From contig NZ_JACHIO010000001.1 in NCBI RefSeq assembly GCF_014203225.1, positions 186,001 to 250,000 of the forward strand: a stretch of DNA of 64,000 bases, read 5' to 3'. Below the pieces are notes generated by a model. It was not told the origin of the DNA and searched no databases. It saw nothing but the letters and a program-made list of their open reading frames with translations. The translations under genes were made by a program, and so were the position numbers. This stretch comes from Granulicella mallensis. Its GTDB lineage: Bacteria; Acidobacteriota; Terriglobia; Terriglobales; Acidobacteriaceae. Numbering within the stretch: position 1 is the first letter of the stretch; each line of letters begins with the position of its first letter. Of this stretch, positions 19,041-27,537 are shown in pieces.

Positions 19041-19709
19041 TTACACGAAAACAAGTCGAAGGATCTCCGAAAGCACGAGATGGCAGAACGTCTTCTCTCG
19101 GAGATTGTCGGAGGAGTTCTTTCCCCTGGAGAGAACATCTCGGAACGAATCTGGGCGCACAAGTACGGTGTCGCTCAGGCCTCGATCCGGGAGGCGATCA
19201 ACATCCTCGAACGGGACGGTTTCGTCACGAAGGAGTCCGGTCGTAGCGCAAGGGTCGTCAACCTGAGCGAAGAAGATGTGTTCCAGCTTTACCAGGTGCG
19301 GGCCGCCCTGGAAGGCATGGCTGGGTATCTTGCCGCCTCAAGCGGTGCAGACGTCTCCGATCTCCAGAACATCGTTGAAGCGATGAGGATTGCTTCTCAG
19401 GCTCACGACAGCAAGGCACTCACCGATTGTGACCTTCGTTTCCACCTGGAGCTCTGCCGCTTATCAGGCAACGGCCACCTCTTAGGCTATGCACAGAAGC
19501 TTCTCCGGCCCTTCTTCGCCTTTGTTCGCATGAGAGTCAGTGTCAGTGGACAGGGGACGTCTGCATGGGGCCAGGACGTTGAAGCCCATCAGCGCATCGT
19601 CGATCTCATCCGCGAAGGCGAAGCGGAGTTAACCGAGCACTACGTGAAAAGGTCCATGACTCGTTTTGCCTCAACGGCACGAATGAATTGGCTTCCCCAT
19701 GACAAATAG
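19029..19709 (+). CDS. GntR-family regulator, FCD (FadR) type
   Basis: A 226-residue protein from the ATG at 19029; an in-frame TTG at 19020 is possible, and no strong ribosome site is visible for either. The winged helix (about 18-80) contains ERIWAHKYGVAQASIREA and LERDGFV, typical of GntR. The C-terminal FCD domain (about 85-215) shows VRAALEGMAG, DLRFHLELCRLSGN and a late EAHQRIV segment, giving the Asp/His residues that bind metal or a sugar-acid ligand. FCD regulators commonly repress uronate and aldonate catabolism and are released by a pathway acid. It sits between the two arms of the L-fucose/L-galactose locus with four GAGCGCTC sites around its promoter, so L-fuconate or a downstream keto-acid is the plausible inducer (inference). 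Confidence 0.88.
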   Translation: MSAHLHENKSKDLRKHEMAERLLSEIVGGVLSPGENISERIWAHKYGVAQASIREAINILERDGFVTKESGRSARVVNLSEEDVFQLYQVRAALEGMAGYLAASSGADVSDLQNIVEAMRIASQAHDSKALTDCDLRFHLELCRLSGNGHLLGYAQKLLRPFFAFVRMRVSVSGQGTSAWGQDVEAHQRIVDLIREGEAELTEHYVKRSMTRFASTARMNWLPHDK

Positions 19710-19839
19710 CCTCAGCAACAAAGTCATTCTCGTTACGCGAGGAACTAGCGGAATCGAGCGCGATCCATCACAGGCTGCATTTTGCCAGTCGGCGGTGGCG
19801 CAGAAATTGGCTACAAACGATAACCCTGAAGAGGAATAA
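19699..19839 (+). pseudogene. Remnant of an SDR dehydrogenase with its middle deleted
   Basis: Starting at ATG 19699, inside the end of the GntR gene, the first residues read MTNSLSNKVILVTRGTSGIE, the Rossmann start of a short-chain dehydrogenase (GG to RG change). Shortly after, another frame reads SITGCILPVGGGAEIGYKR and stops at TAA (19820-19822), which is the normal SDR C-terminus. Around 600 bases of the gene have been lost between the two ends and the frame has shifted. The original frame runs on to a TAA that overlaps the next ATG. The gene probably once encoded the 2-keto-3-deoxy-L-fuconate dehydrogenase step, given its position between regulator and L-fuconate dehydratase. Confidence 0.75.
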
Positions 19840-21086
19840 TGGCAGACCCTATTATCCGTTCGATTTCCACCTATGACGCTCGGTTCCCTTTACCTGCAGG
19901 AGCCGGCACCGATTCTATCCATGCGACATCAGAGTATTGCCTCGCGGTCACTCTGCTCTCCACCGACGGTGGCCCCACCGGATCCGGTTTTGTCCTGACA
20001 CTTGGCAATGGGAATGACCTGGTTTGCAAGGCCATCACCATGCTTGCCGAACCGCTGCAAGGGAAATCGATCGAGGCTGTCATGGCCGACTTCGGGCGCA
20101 TCTCGCGAAGCATCGCGGACCATGCAGCGCTTCGCTGGCTCGGACCGCACAAGGGGGTCGTCCATCTGGCCCTGGCATCGATCACCAATGCGTGTTTCGA
20201 CCTCTGGGCGAAGAGCCGCGGCGTTCCTCTTTGGAAGCTCCTTCTCGATCTCAGCCCGGAAGAGCTCGTTCGCGTTCTCGACCTCACCTACGTGGAAGAC
20301 CTTGTCGACGAGAAACGTGCCATCGCGATGCTTCGCGAGAAGCTTGACTCTCGCCCTGAGAGGCAGCGCATTCTCGAAAACGGCTATCCCGGATATGACA
20401 CCTCCGTCGGCTGGATGGACTACAGCGACGATAAAGTGACAGAGCTCACCAAATCCGCGCTAGATCAGGGCTTCTCCGCCTTCAAGCTTAAGGTGGGGTC
20501 TCCTGAAGAGAGCAGAGACCTGCGGCGGGCGGCCATGTTACGGAAGCTGGTCGGCGAAAAGAGCACGGTCATGTTCGACGCCAACCAACACTGGAATCTG
20601 CCCGACGCTCTCCGTATGTGCCACGAGCTATCAAAGTTCAAGCCTCTGTGGATTGAAGAGCCGACTCATCCCGATGACATCCTCTCCCACGTCGAGATCG
20701 CGAACGCAATAGCTCCTGTGAAGATTGCTGCCGGAGAGCATATCTCCAATCGTGTCTTGTGCAAGAACTTTCTCAAGGCGAAGGCTCTGTCCTTCCTGCA
20801 GGTGGATTGCACGCGCGTGGCGGGAGTGAGCGAGTTTCTCACCGTGAGTTTTCTTGCGAAGCTCTTCGACGTCCCCGTGGTTCCTCACGTCGGCGACATG
20901 GGACAGATCCACCAACACCTGGTTCTGTTCAATCACATCGCTCTCGGCCACGAAGCGGCCTTCCTCGAACACATCCCGCACCTTCGCAAGCACTTCGTCC
21001 ACCCCGCAGAAGTGGTGGGTGGTGTGTACCGCACACCGCAGGAGCCCGGTTCTTCCACAGACCTGAAGGTCAACGTCAACCACTGA
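19839..21086 (+). CDS. fucD: L-fuconate dehydratase, enolase superfamily
   Basis: A 415-residue mandelate-racemase-subgroup enzyme. The catalytic KxK is K216/K218 in FKLKVG; the metal ligands are D247 (MFDANQ), E273 (WIEEPT) and E300 (AAGEHIS); the His base is in VPHVGDMG near 350. These positions agree within a few residues with the characterised Xanthomonas campestris L-fuconate dehydratase, as do the N-terminal ATSEYCLAV-like stretch and ENGYPGYDTSVGW. The reaction removes water from L-fuconate to give 2-keto-3-deoxy-L-fuconate in the cytosol. The start codon overlaps the stop of the SDR remnant by one base. The lactonase that makes its substrate follows 16 bases downstream. Confidence 0.93.
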   Translation: MADPIIRSISTYDARFPLPAGAGTDSIHATSEYCLAVTLLSTDGGPTGSGFVLTLGNGNDLVCKAITMLAEPLQGKSIEAVMADFGRISRSIADHAALRWLGPHKGVVHLALASITNACFDLWAKSRGVPLWKLLLDLSPEELVRVLDLTYVEDLVDEKRAIAMLREKLDSRPERQRILENGYPGYDTSVGWMDYSDDKVTELTKSALDQGFSAFKLKVGSPEESRDLRRAAMLRKLVGEKSTVMFDANQHWNLPDALRMCHELSKFKPLWIEEPTHPDDILSHVEIANAIAPVKIAAGEHISNRVLCKNFLKAKALSFLQVDCTRVAGVSEFLTVSFLAKLFDVPVVPHVGDMGQIHQHLVLFNHIALGHEAAFLEHIPHLRKHFVHPAEVVGGVYRTPQEPGSSTDLKVNVNH

Positions 21087-21102
21087 GACCTTGAGGTAAG
21101 GA

Positions 21103-21957
21103 ATGGATGCGCTGACGAAAAGACCGCAATATATTGACGCTCATCATCACCTCTGGCGATACAACGCCCCTGGTGAACCCTGGATGACGGAGGAGATGAG
21201 CGGCTTACGACGCGATTTTTTCGCCCAGGATTTAGAAGAGGTAGCCTCCACCTCCGGGATCACAGGAACAGTTGTGATCGAGGTAACCCGCACGGCAAAC
21301 GAAACACTCTGGCTAACTTCGATCGCAGAGAGACATGAACTCATCCGTGGGGTCGTCGGCTGGACAGACCTCACGGATGCCTCGATTGAATCCGCACTCG
21401 AAACAATCGCTTCCTTACCGAAGCTCAAAGGCATCCGCCATCCCATTCACGACGAACCCGATGATAACTATGTAGCTCGGGCCGACTTCAATCGCGGCAT
21501 TGCGGCGCTTGAGCCGTTCGGTCTGACCTACGATCTGCTCATCTTCGAGAAGCATCTCACCCAGACGGCCGCTCTCGTAGACCGGCATCCGAATCAGATC
21601 TTCATCCTCGACCACGTCGCAAAGCCATGTATCCACGACGGCACGATCAGCCCATGGCGAGAAAACATCATCGAACTCGCGCAGCGGCAAAACGTATATT
21701 GCAAGCTCTCCGGCATGGTCACGGAAGCGAACTGGAAGAGCTGGACGCGACAGGAGATCGCTCCCTATATCGACGTCGTCCTCGAGGCCTTCGGCCCGCA
21801 GCGTTTGATGTTCGGTTCAGACTGGCCTCTCGTCACTCTCGCTTCTACCTACGGGCGGTGGCTGGAGACAGTACGCGAAGCCATCTCCCAGCTATCGAAT
21901 AGCGAGCAGGATTGGCTTCTTTGGAGAACGGCTACCGAGGCCTACTGGCTCGGATAG
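21103..21957 (+). CDS. Amidohydrolase-family sugar lactonase (L-fuconolactonase type)
   Basis: A 284-residue TIM-barrel protein of the amidohydrolase group COG3618. Markers are the HxH-type start IDAHHHLWRY at residues 11-20, KGIRHPIHD near 107, FILDHVAKP near 170 and FGSDWP near 247, where the Asp is the catalytic base. Members hydrolyse L-fucono-1,5-lactone, L-rhamnono- or galactono-lactones and 2-pyrone dicarboxylate. Placement directly after L-fuconate dehydratase, with an L-galactose/L-fucose dehydrogenase-like AKR in the opposite arm, makes opening of L-fuconolactone the best prediction. Cytosolic; no signal sequence. Confidence 0.88.
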   Translation: MDALTKRPQYIDAHHHLWRYNAPGEPWMTEEMSGLRRDFFAQDLEEVASTSGITGTVVIEVTRTANETLWLTSIAERHELIRGVVGWTDLTDASIESALETIASLPKLKGIRHPIHDEPDDNYVARADFNRGIAALEPFGLTYDLLIFEKHLTQTAALVDRHPNQIFILDHVAKPCIHDGTISPWRENIIELAQRQNVYCKLSGMVTEANWKSWTRQEIAPYIDVVLEAFGPQRLMFGSDWPLVTLASTYGRWLETVREAISQLSNSEQDWLLWRTATEAYWLG

Positions 21958-21989
21958 GGATCTCTGATCCTGGTTGGGCGGCGCATGCT

Positions 21990-23648
21990 CTAGTGAACAG
22001 CATCCCGCGAAGGACGATCATACAAAGGAAGTGTGTGAAGCCGGATACGCACGACGTCCTTGTTATCGCTCTTGAACCTTAGCCCACGATCCGTCTGATC
22101 TCCATTCCAATTGCGTGAGCTCTGCCACGCGCCGCCCACATATTGGCCCTGCTCCGCACTCAGGATCTCGAGTTGCTCGTTGCGCGGAGCTGCACCCGCC
22201 GCGGTCGTCGCAACGAAGGTAACGCTTGCATCGAATCCGGTGACGAGGAAGTCGAGCGGCCCAAGCTGCGCTACGATGACGCGTCCGCTCGCATCCGGCG
22301 TGCCTGGTGGCACTTCACCATCGCGCTGCGGAAACCCATAAGAGACCACGGCATCGACTCCGGCAAAGTGGATGCGCGCCACCGGCTCCCCCTTTTGCTC
22401 GACAGCCGTCTGCACCTTGCCTTCGAGGTTCAGCTTCGCGATCTGCTCTTCGATTGGGCCGAGCAGGGCGAAGTTCTCTGCGAGAAAAGCGGGAATCTTT
22501 CGGTCACTGATCGTCCAATTCGTATAGTCGACTCCGAACGGCGAAAATCCGATAGCTCCATGACCCAGCGCGTAGAAGAAGTTCGGACCAAAATCGCGGC
22601 CCAGGTGTGTTTCCGGAATGAAGAGTGCATTGTCCGGCCTGGCATAACTTGCGACGACACGGTGGAACAGGGCACGATCGTCTGAGTAGAAATCCGGACC
22701 GAGCAGATCGATCGAGGGAGCAGCAGCCTTCCAGATATCGATGTTTTCCTGCTGCGGCCCCCCGCTCGGGTACTCCTGGCCGGCGCTTGGGTGGTCGCGG
22801 TTCTCGAGCGCATGCACGGGATAGGTAATCCAGACATTGCAGTACATCGGTAACGCATACTCCGCTTTGCCGGCCGCTGCGACCTGATTGATGTAGTGGG
22901 CAGTCGCATAGGCCGCGAAACGTTCATCGGCATCGGCGCCGTACACCTGGGACCAGGTTCCAGACCCGGCGTGCAGAACCTGGGGCACACTTCCGGCGAA
23001 CTCCTTGTTCGCCGCCGCGGAGAAGTCCCGCACCGAACCCACCGATCCCGACTCGTTCTCAACCTGAATCATGATGACAGTGTGCTCGCTGCCATCGATT
23101 TCACGAAGATGATGCATCAGCGCGGCAAAGGCATGCCCGTCAGCTTCGAGAGTCGCTGTCGAATGAGGAGACATCACATCCAGCACCTTGCCGTAGGCGT
23201 TCAGCTCTCGCGGATACTTAGCGGGATTCGTCTTGATCCACTCCGGCACATAGTGCATCTGCCCGTTCTTCCAGGTGCCAAACCAAAGCAGGACGAGATG
23301 CAGATGATGTTGACGAGCGCCATGGACGAGAAGATCGACGTTTGAGAAATCAAACGTTCCCTCGTGCGCCTCCATCTGCTCCCAATAAACGGGTGCCTCG
23401 ACCGTATTGACGTGCAGGTCCTCCAACGCAGGCCAGACATCCGGCAAGGTCGACGCCCAGGAGCTCGAATTATTGATCTGTGCGCCAAGCATCAGGTAGG
23501 GCTTACCGTCTACCACCAGAGCGTAGTGCCCGTCCTGCCTCTGCAGGTGCGGCAACTGCGACTCAGCTCCGCTGGGCGATTGAGCCTGTCCAGTCCCAAC
23601 AATGAGAAGCGCCGCGAGGATCGCACAACCAACTGACAAACGACTCAT
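21990..23648 (-). CDS. GH35-like beta-galactosidase (DUF5597 type), exported
   Basis: The start is ATG 23648 with AGGAGG six bases upstream; the open frame runs slightly further to a GTG. The product is 552 residues with a Sec-type signal (RLSVGCAILAALLIVGTGQAQ). The catalytic barrel shows YLMLGAQINNSSSW, VNTVEAPVYWEQME, LVLLWFGTWKNGQ, the acid/base in MIQVENESG and the nucleophile candidate in LFIPETHLG. A beta-sandwich region follows and resembles DUF5597. Relatives are periplasmic beta-galactosidases. It is downstream of a Tat-leader SDR gene on the same strand and convergent with the lactonase gene, so it may release galactosyl residues from the same polysaccharide as the GH95-like enzyme. 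The exact linkage is unknown. Confidence 0.82.
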   Translation of the reverse strand: MSRLSVGCAILAALLIVGTGQAQSPSGAESQLPHLQRQDGHYALVVDGKPYLMLGAQINNSSSWASTLPDVWPALEDLHVNTVEAPVYWEQMEAHEGTFDFSNVDLLVHGARQHHLHLVLLWFGTWKNGQMHYVPEWIKTNPAKYPRELNAYGKVLDVMSPHSTATLEADGHAFAALMHHLREIDGSEHTVIMIQVENESGSVGSVRDFSAAANKEFAGSVPQVLHAGSGTWSQVYGADADERFAAYATAHYINQVAAAGKAEYALPMYCNVWITYPVHALENRDHPSAGQEYPSGGPQQENIDIWKAAAPSIDLLGPDFYSDDRALFHRVVASYARPDNALFIPETHLGRDFGPNFFYALGHGAIGFSPFGVDYTNWTISDRKIPAFLAENFALLGPIEEQIAKLNLEGKVQTAVEQKGEPVARIHFAGVDAVVSYGFPQRDGEVPPGTPDASGRVIVAQLGPLDFLVTGFDASVTFVATTAAGAAPRNEQLEILSAEQGQYVGGAWQSSRNWNGDQTDRGLRFKSDNKDVVRIRLHTLPLYDRPSRDAVH

Positions 23649-23814
23649 GAACAACCTCCTGAACACCTCCTCGGGGAAGATGCGCTCTTCACAAGGTAAG
23701 GTCTCTTTGCTAAAACCAATGGACCCATTGTGTCACTTCTTCCCGGCGATCGGAGTCATCACGATGAATCGATGCAACTCTACCGCAAACAGCGCCAAGG
23801 GCAACTCCCTGCCG

Positions 23815-24813
23815 CTAGACGTTGTTGGCGCTATCACCCCCCGTTACATCGTAAGTTGCGCCTGAGACCATTCGCGCCGCGTCAGACGCGAGAAACACGA
23901 CGACCGGCGCCATCTCTGCCGGATCGATCCATGGCACACCCAGAATAGATTTGCTCTGCAGCGCCTTCCGGGCCGCTTCTTCGTCGACGGCTTTGTCACC
24001 GGTTGGCGTGCGTCCCGCGACCTGCAACGCTTGCGCATATCGTTCTTCGTGGCGTGTGAGCGGTGTATCGATGAGTCCTGGAACAAGACAGTTCACAGTG
24101 ACGCCATGCCGGCCCAGTTCCATCGCCGCAGACTTCATCAAGCCGATGATCCCCCACTTCGACGCCGAATAGGCCGAACCGTTCAATGTGCCGTGTCGTC
24201 CCTGAGTTGATGTCGTCATGATGATCCGGCCGTGGTTCTGCTGCACCATATACGGCGCAAAGGCACGGAGAGCGTTGGCGGTGCCCGTCAGATTGACGTC
24301 GATCTGGATGTGCCAATCAGCATCTTCCATCTCCAGCAATGGACGGAACGCCTGGATACCAGCGTTGGCAAACAAGATGTCAATGTGGCCAAACTCAGCG
24401 TTGATCTTCTCTGCGGCTATCCGCAATGCGGGAAGATCGCGCTGGTCCAGCACAAAGCTTCTCCACTGGCCACCTTCGCTCTTGACCATTTCACCAGTTT
24501 GATCGAGCTCAGCGCGGCTGGCAGGTTCCACTCCCGAACGCGGATCGACAACGGCACAGATGTCGATTCCAACCACATTCGCTCCACTATGCGCCAGGGC
24601 AACGGCTACTGCGCGCCCGATCCCGCGAGCCGCTCCAGTTACGACGGCTACTCTTCCATTGAGAATGCGTCCCCAAAGATCTGTCTTCGCCTGTGTCATC
24701 TGTCCCTCCATATTTCCTGTCAGTGAAACCGCACTCAGCGCTGCTGAGCCAGCCAGAAAGAACCTGCGCGATACGATCGCCTTCGCTGTCTCTTGTTTTC
24801 CATTTGATTGCAT
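23815..24813 (-). CDS. SDR-family dehydrogenase with Tat-like leader
   Basis: Start ATG 24813 is chosen over the upstream GTG. The 332-residue protein begins with a twin-arginine-like leader (SRRFFLAGSAALSAVSL) before a complete SDR: TGAARGIG cofactor loop, an unusually long segment after beta-2 (VGIDICAVVDPRSGVEPASR, as in mycofactocin-associated SDRs), FANAGI, a catalytic Ser in TTSTQGRHG, and YSASK with the Tyr/Lys pair. SDRs need NAD(P), so export is surprising; the leader may be a membrane anchor, a folding-linked export or a false match. It precedes the GH35-like gene by 166 bases and follows the AraC gene. It might substitute for the deleted SDR of the fuconate locus, but nothing proves this. 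Confidence 0.8.
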   Translation of the reverse strand: MQSNGKQETAKAIVSRRFFLAGSAALSAVSLTGNMEGQMTQAKTDLWGRILNGRVAVVTGAARGIGRAVAVALAHSGANVVGIDICAVVDPRSGVEPASRAELDQTGEMVKSEGGQWRSFVLDQRDLPALRIAAEKINAEFGHIDILFANAGIQAFRPLLEMEDADWHIQIDVNLTGTANALRAFAPYMVQQNHGRIIMTTSTQGRHGTLNGSAYSASKWGIIGLMKSAAMELGRHGVTVNCLVPGLIDTPLTRHEERYAQALQVAGRTPTGDKAVDEEAARKALQSKSILGVPWIDPAEMAPVVVFLASDAARMVSGATYDVTGGDSANNV

Positions 24814-24946
24814 GAGCACCCTCACCTGTCTTTCATTAACAGTTTGGGCGAGCAGAGACTGCTTAGCTTTCTCGAATAGCGGGTAATTTTGGATTTTTCA
24901 GGTGTAGTTGTCACGCTATCCACAGAAGGCGACCTCGAAGTACTAA

Positions 24947-25840
24947 CTACGATGGAGAAGCAGTGAGTGATGAGCGGAAGCGCCCCGGCGTCATACCAAC
25001 CAGCTTGCGAAAGGTCGTAATGAACTGGCTCTGGCTGGAGAAGCCACATTGCATTGATATCTCGATGAGCGGCACATCGGCCTTCTTCAGAAGCTCCTGA
25101 GCGCAGGCGATGCGGCGATGGTTGACGTATTGATGCGGCGTAAATCCGGTAGACTCGCGAAATAGGACCGCGAAGTGTTGCGGGCTCAACCCAACGACGC
25201 CCGCAAGCGATTGAATCGAAAGATCGCGTTCCAGATCAGCTTCGATATATTCTCGGACGCGTCGTTCGCGGGTGGGCCCTAAGCCTCCGGTCGCATAAGG
25301 CGCCTCTCCCTTCCGTACGGAGTAGGCGCGGAGTAGGCGTACGCAGAGAGTCATGACCGCTGCGCTCGCCACCGCAGCATTCAGATGTCCACCCTCTGAT
25401 TCCAGATAAAGCGAACGAGCAAGTTCCTCGATCAACAGGTCTCGGACCAGATAAGTGGTCTGAAGTTCCAGAGAATCCCGCTGCAAGACATCAGAGGCAA
25501 GACGCAGCAGAAACTCTTCACGGATGTAGATGTGAATCAACGCCGCTCGCCGCTGCCAGAGTGTCTTGTGCGAAATGCGCGCAGGGATCACACTGACTGC
25601 GTTCCCAATAAATTCCTTGCTTTGGCGAAGCTTTCCCGTTGCACGCCACTCCGCATGCATATGCGCTGGCTCAAGCCCCACGGTTACCTGCACGCAGTCG
25701 TGCACATGCTCCTGCCACGTACTGCGCGGCTGTTTCGCCGCGTAAACGCTAAAGCCTTCTCCATCAAACCAGAAGTGATCTTCGGGCAACGGTTCATTCG
25801 CTCCCACCAGAATCATTCGTTCCTGCGATGGCTGTGTCAC
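24947..25840 (-). CDS. AraC-family transcriptional regulator
   Basis: A 297-residue activator-type protein. The N-terminal half is a cupin-like sensor region (HVHDCVQVTVGLEPAHM near residue 45, then SVIPARISHKTLW). The C-terminal ~100 residues hold two helix-turn-helices with IQSLAGVVGLSPQHFAVLF and IEISMQCGFSSQSQFITTF, followed by the conserved GMTPGRFR. It is divergent from the bicupin gene at 25998, whose promoter it probably controls, and it is followed by the SDR and GH35-like genes on its own strand. The inducer is unknown. Confidence 0.9.
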   Translation of the reverse strand: MTQPSQERMILVGANEPLPEDHFWFDGEGFSVYAAKQPRSTWQEHVHDCVQVTVGLEPAHMHAEWRATGKLRQSKEFIGNAVSVIPARISHKTLWQRRAALIHIYIREEFLLRLASDVLQRDSLELQTTYLVRDLLIEELARSLYLESEGGHLNAAVASAAVMTLCVRLLRAYSVRKGEAPYATGGLGPTRERRVREYIEADLERDLSIQSLAGVVGLSPQHFAVLFRESTGFTPHQYVNHRRIACAQELLKKADVPLIEISMQCGFSSQSQFITTFRKLVGMTPGRFRSSLTASPS

Positions 25841-25922
25841 GCGTTCGGTCGGCTCCTAACTCGCCGGATGATCTCAGTCTAAAGAATCCAAAAGTCCCGG
25901 AAGAACCAAAGATACAGGATCA

Positions 25923-25959
25923 TTCGGCCAAAGCCACACTGTATCTGACGTTGGCCGAA
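25923..25959. promoter_or_regulatory. Inverted repeat before the bicupin gene
   Basis: Perfect 9-bp arms TTCGGCCAA (25923-25931) and TTGGCCGAA (25951-25959) are separated by 19 bases, ending 38 bases before the bicupin ATG. It lies between the AraC regulator and the bicupin gene and may be an operator or a leader hairpin. Confidence 0.45.
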
Positions 25960-25997
25960 GCGACCAACGACTGCACCTCGTGTGAAAGGAGAAACAC

Positions 25998-26942
25998 ATG
26001 AATACCGCAATTTCCGCAAAGGTGATTCCAGCTACTGCTCTCACGCAGGATGCCGAGATCTTTGAGTACAGTAAAGCAGCCGATCCGATCTCTTCCGGGG
26101 CGACGCCACGCATCCCAGTCAGGACGTTCTCGAGTGAACTCTATGCTTCCGGCACGACACGTATGGTTCCACTCGATCTGAGCAAAGAGTTGAAGACCCA
26201 CTATTCTGCGACAGGCCCGAGTGTTCTGGCGAGCTTTGTTCGCATCGAGGCTGGCGAGTCGATCACCACTTCAGCCGATGCCACCAGTGAGTTCTTCTAC
26301 GTTATCAAGGGCAACGGCCATACCGATACAGAGGAGGGCTCCATCGAGTGGAGCGAAGGCGACATCTTCGTGTTGCCTGGCATGGCTGCGGTACACCATG
26401 CTGATGCAGGCACGGCCTTCTACATGGTTAACGATTCGCCGCTGCTCGCCTATCTCGGTGTAGAGAAGTCGAAAAGCCGTTTCAAGCCAACGCTGTACGC
26501 GCATGCCATGATCATGGCCGAGTTGGAGAGGGCCAAGAACGATCCAAACGCAGGCAAGCGCAGTCGCGTGAGCGTGCTGCTGGCAAACAAGAACTTCGAC
26601 CAGACGTTAACCATCACGCATACTCTGTGGTCCATGTTCGGCATTGTGCCTCCCGGGACGCGGCAGCTTCCGCACCGTCATCAATCCGTTGCACTTGATT
26701 TCGCGGTAGAAGCGAACTCCGGCGTATACACCCTGATCGGACCGGAACTGAATGCAGACGGCTCTATCAAAGACGCTATCCGCGTGGACTGGGTGAAGGG
26801 TGCCGCGTTCGTAACACCAGCCGGCTACTGGCATGAACATGTTAACGAGTCCAATGCGGATGCCTATGTGATGCCCATTCAAGATGCTGGCTTGCACTCC
26901 TATCTGCGCACCCTGGACATCCAGTTCTATCTCGAAGACTAA
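25998..26942 (+). CDS. Bicupin domain protein
   Basis: A 314-residue protein with two cupin modules. The first (about 75-150) has FFYVIKGNGHTDTEEG and WSEGDIFVLPGM with AVHHAD; the second (about 215-300) has PPGTRQLPHRHQSVALDF and AAFVTPAGYWHEHVN. His residues in the second module (LPHRHQ and the later H) could bind a metal, so that half is the likely active site. Similar bicupins include gentisate-type dioxygenases and sugar-binding proteins, but the gentisate motifs are not convincing. No signal peptide. A strong terminator follows directly, so it is monocistronic and probably controlled by the divergent AraC protein. Confidence 0.75.
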   Translation: MNTAISAKVIPATALTQDAEIFEYSKAADPISSGATPRIPVRTFSSELYASGTTRMVPLDLSKELKTHYSATGPSVLASFVRIEAGESITTSADATSEFFYVIKGNGHTDTEEGSIEWSEGDIFVLPGMAAVHHADAGTAFYMVNDSPLLAYLGVEKSKSRFKPTLYAHAMIMAELERAKNDPNAGKRSRVSVLLANKNFDQTLTITHTLWSMFGIVPPGTRQLPHRHQSVALDFAVEANSGVYTLIGPELNADGSIKDAIRVDWVKGAAFVTPAGYWHEHVNESNADAYVMPIQDAGLHSYLRTLDIQFYLED

Positions 26943-26962
26943 TTCCGTTTCAGGTCTTCTGC

Positions 26963-26999
26963 TGCTGTGGGCCTGTATCCAGGCCCACAGCATTTTATT
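26963..26999 (+). terminator. Strong intrinsic terminator of the bicupin gene
   Basis: A perfect 13-bp stem, TGCTGTGGGCCTG (26963-26975) with CAGGCCCACAGCA (26980-26992), and a TATC loop are followed by TTTTATT, 20 bases after the bicupin stop. Confidence 0.9.
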
Positions 27000-27052
27000 C
27001 GCTCTATCAGGATCGTTTGTTACTTCGATTGTGTTCTTTCGCACCTACGGAT

Positions 27053-27523
27053 TCAGTATTCCGCCTTCTCCCCCTTTGCGGGGACAGAGGTCGGAACGCC
27101 TGGGGTACCGGCATAGGTGATGAGCAATACGGTGGATTCGTCACCCGACTCGCCCCGATGCACATCGTCTACTGACTCCCCTACCGCTTGCCCCTGATGA
27201 ACGACCTGAGTCTTGCCGCTGACTTTGTCGTGCAGCGTAAGAGAGCCCGAAAGCACGTAGACAACATTTGGAGAGGGATGCGTGTGCCATGGCAGGGCCG
27301 TGTGTGGTGCGATGGTCAGCTTGATCGTAGTGAGTTGCGGCTGGCCGGTGGGATAGTGTGTGTAAGGCTTGCCGTTCCACGATTGGGTTGTCTGCAGCAG
27401 AATTTCGCGGTGCCCGCTTGCAACGCTATTCGCGGGGGTTTGAGCGAGTACGACCGTCAGAGCTGCTCCGGTGACGATAGCGGTAATTCCAATGCTACGG
27501 TATTTACAAATCATGTCGGTCAT
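27053..27523 (-). CDS. Exported small cupin protein
   Basis: A 156-residue single-cupin protein with a hydrophobic N-terminus (ITAIVTGAALTVVLAQ) that looks like a signal peptide. The cupin core shows LPWHTHPSPNVVYVLSGSL with the metal-binding HTH and a glutamine-containing second motif (VVHQGQAVGESVDDVHRG). AGGAG abuts the first ATG (27523); the ATG at 27514 has a better nine-base spacing and may be the true start. It is the last gene of the TetR-linked minus operon, 14 bases after the sorbosone-dehydrogenase-like gene. A remnant of a close paralogue lies at 31628-31750. Role unknown; likely periplasmic. Confidence 0.82.
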   Translation of the reverse strand: MTDMICKYRSIGITAIVTGAALTVVLAQTPANSVASGHREILLQTTQSWNGKPYTHYPTGQPQLTTIKLTIAPHTALPWHTHPSPNVVYVLSGSLTLHDKVSGKTQVVHQGQAVGESVDDVHRGESGDESTVLLITYAGTPGVPTSVPAKGEKAEY

Positions 27524-27537
27524 CTCCTATAGCCTCG

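Noticed and set aside
23667..23814. Possible small gene between the GH35-like and SDR genes
   Set aside because: The only open frame is on the opposite strand, crosses both neighbours and has no ribosome site.
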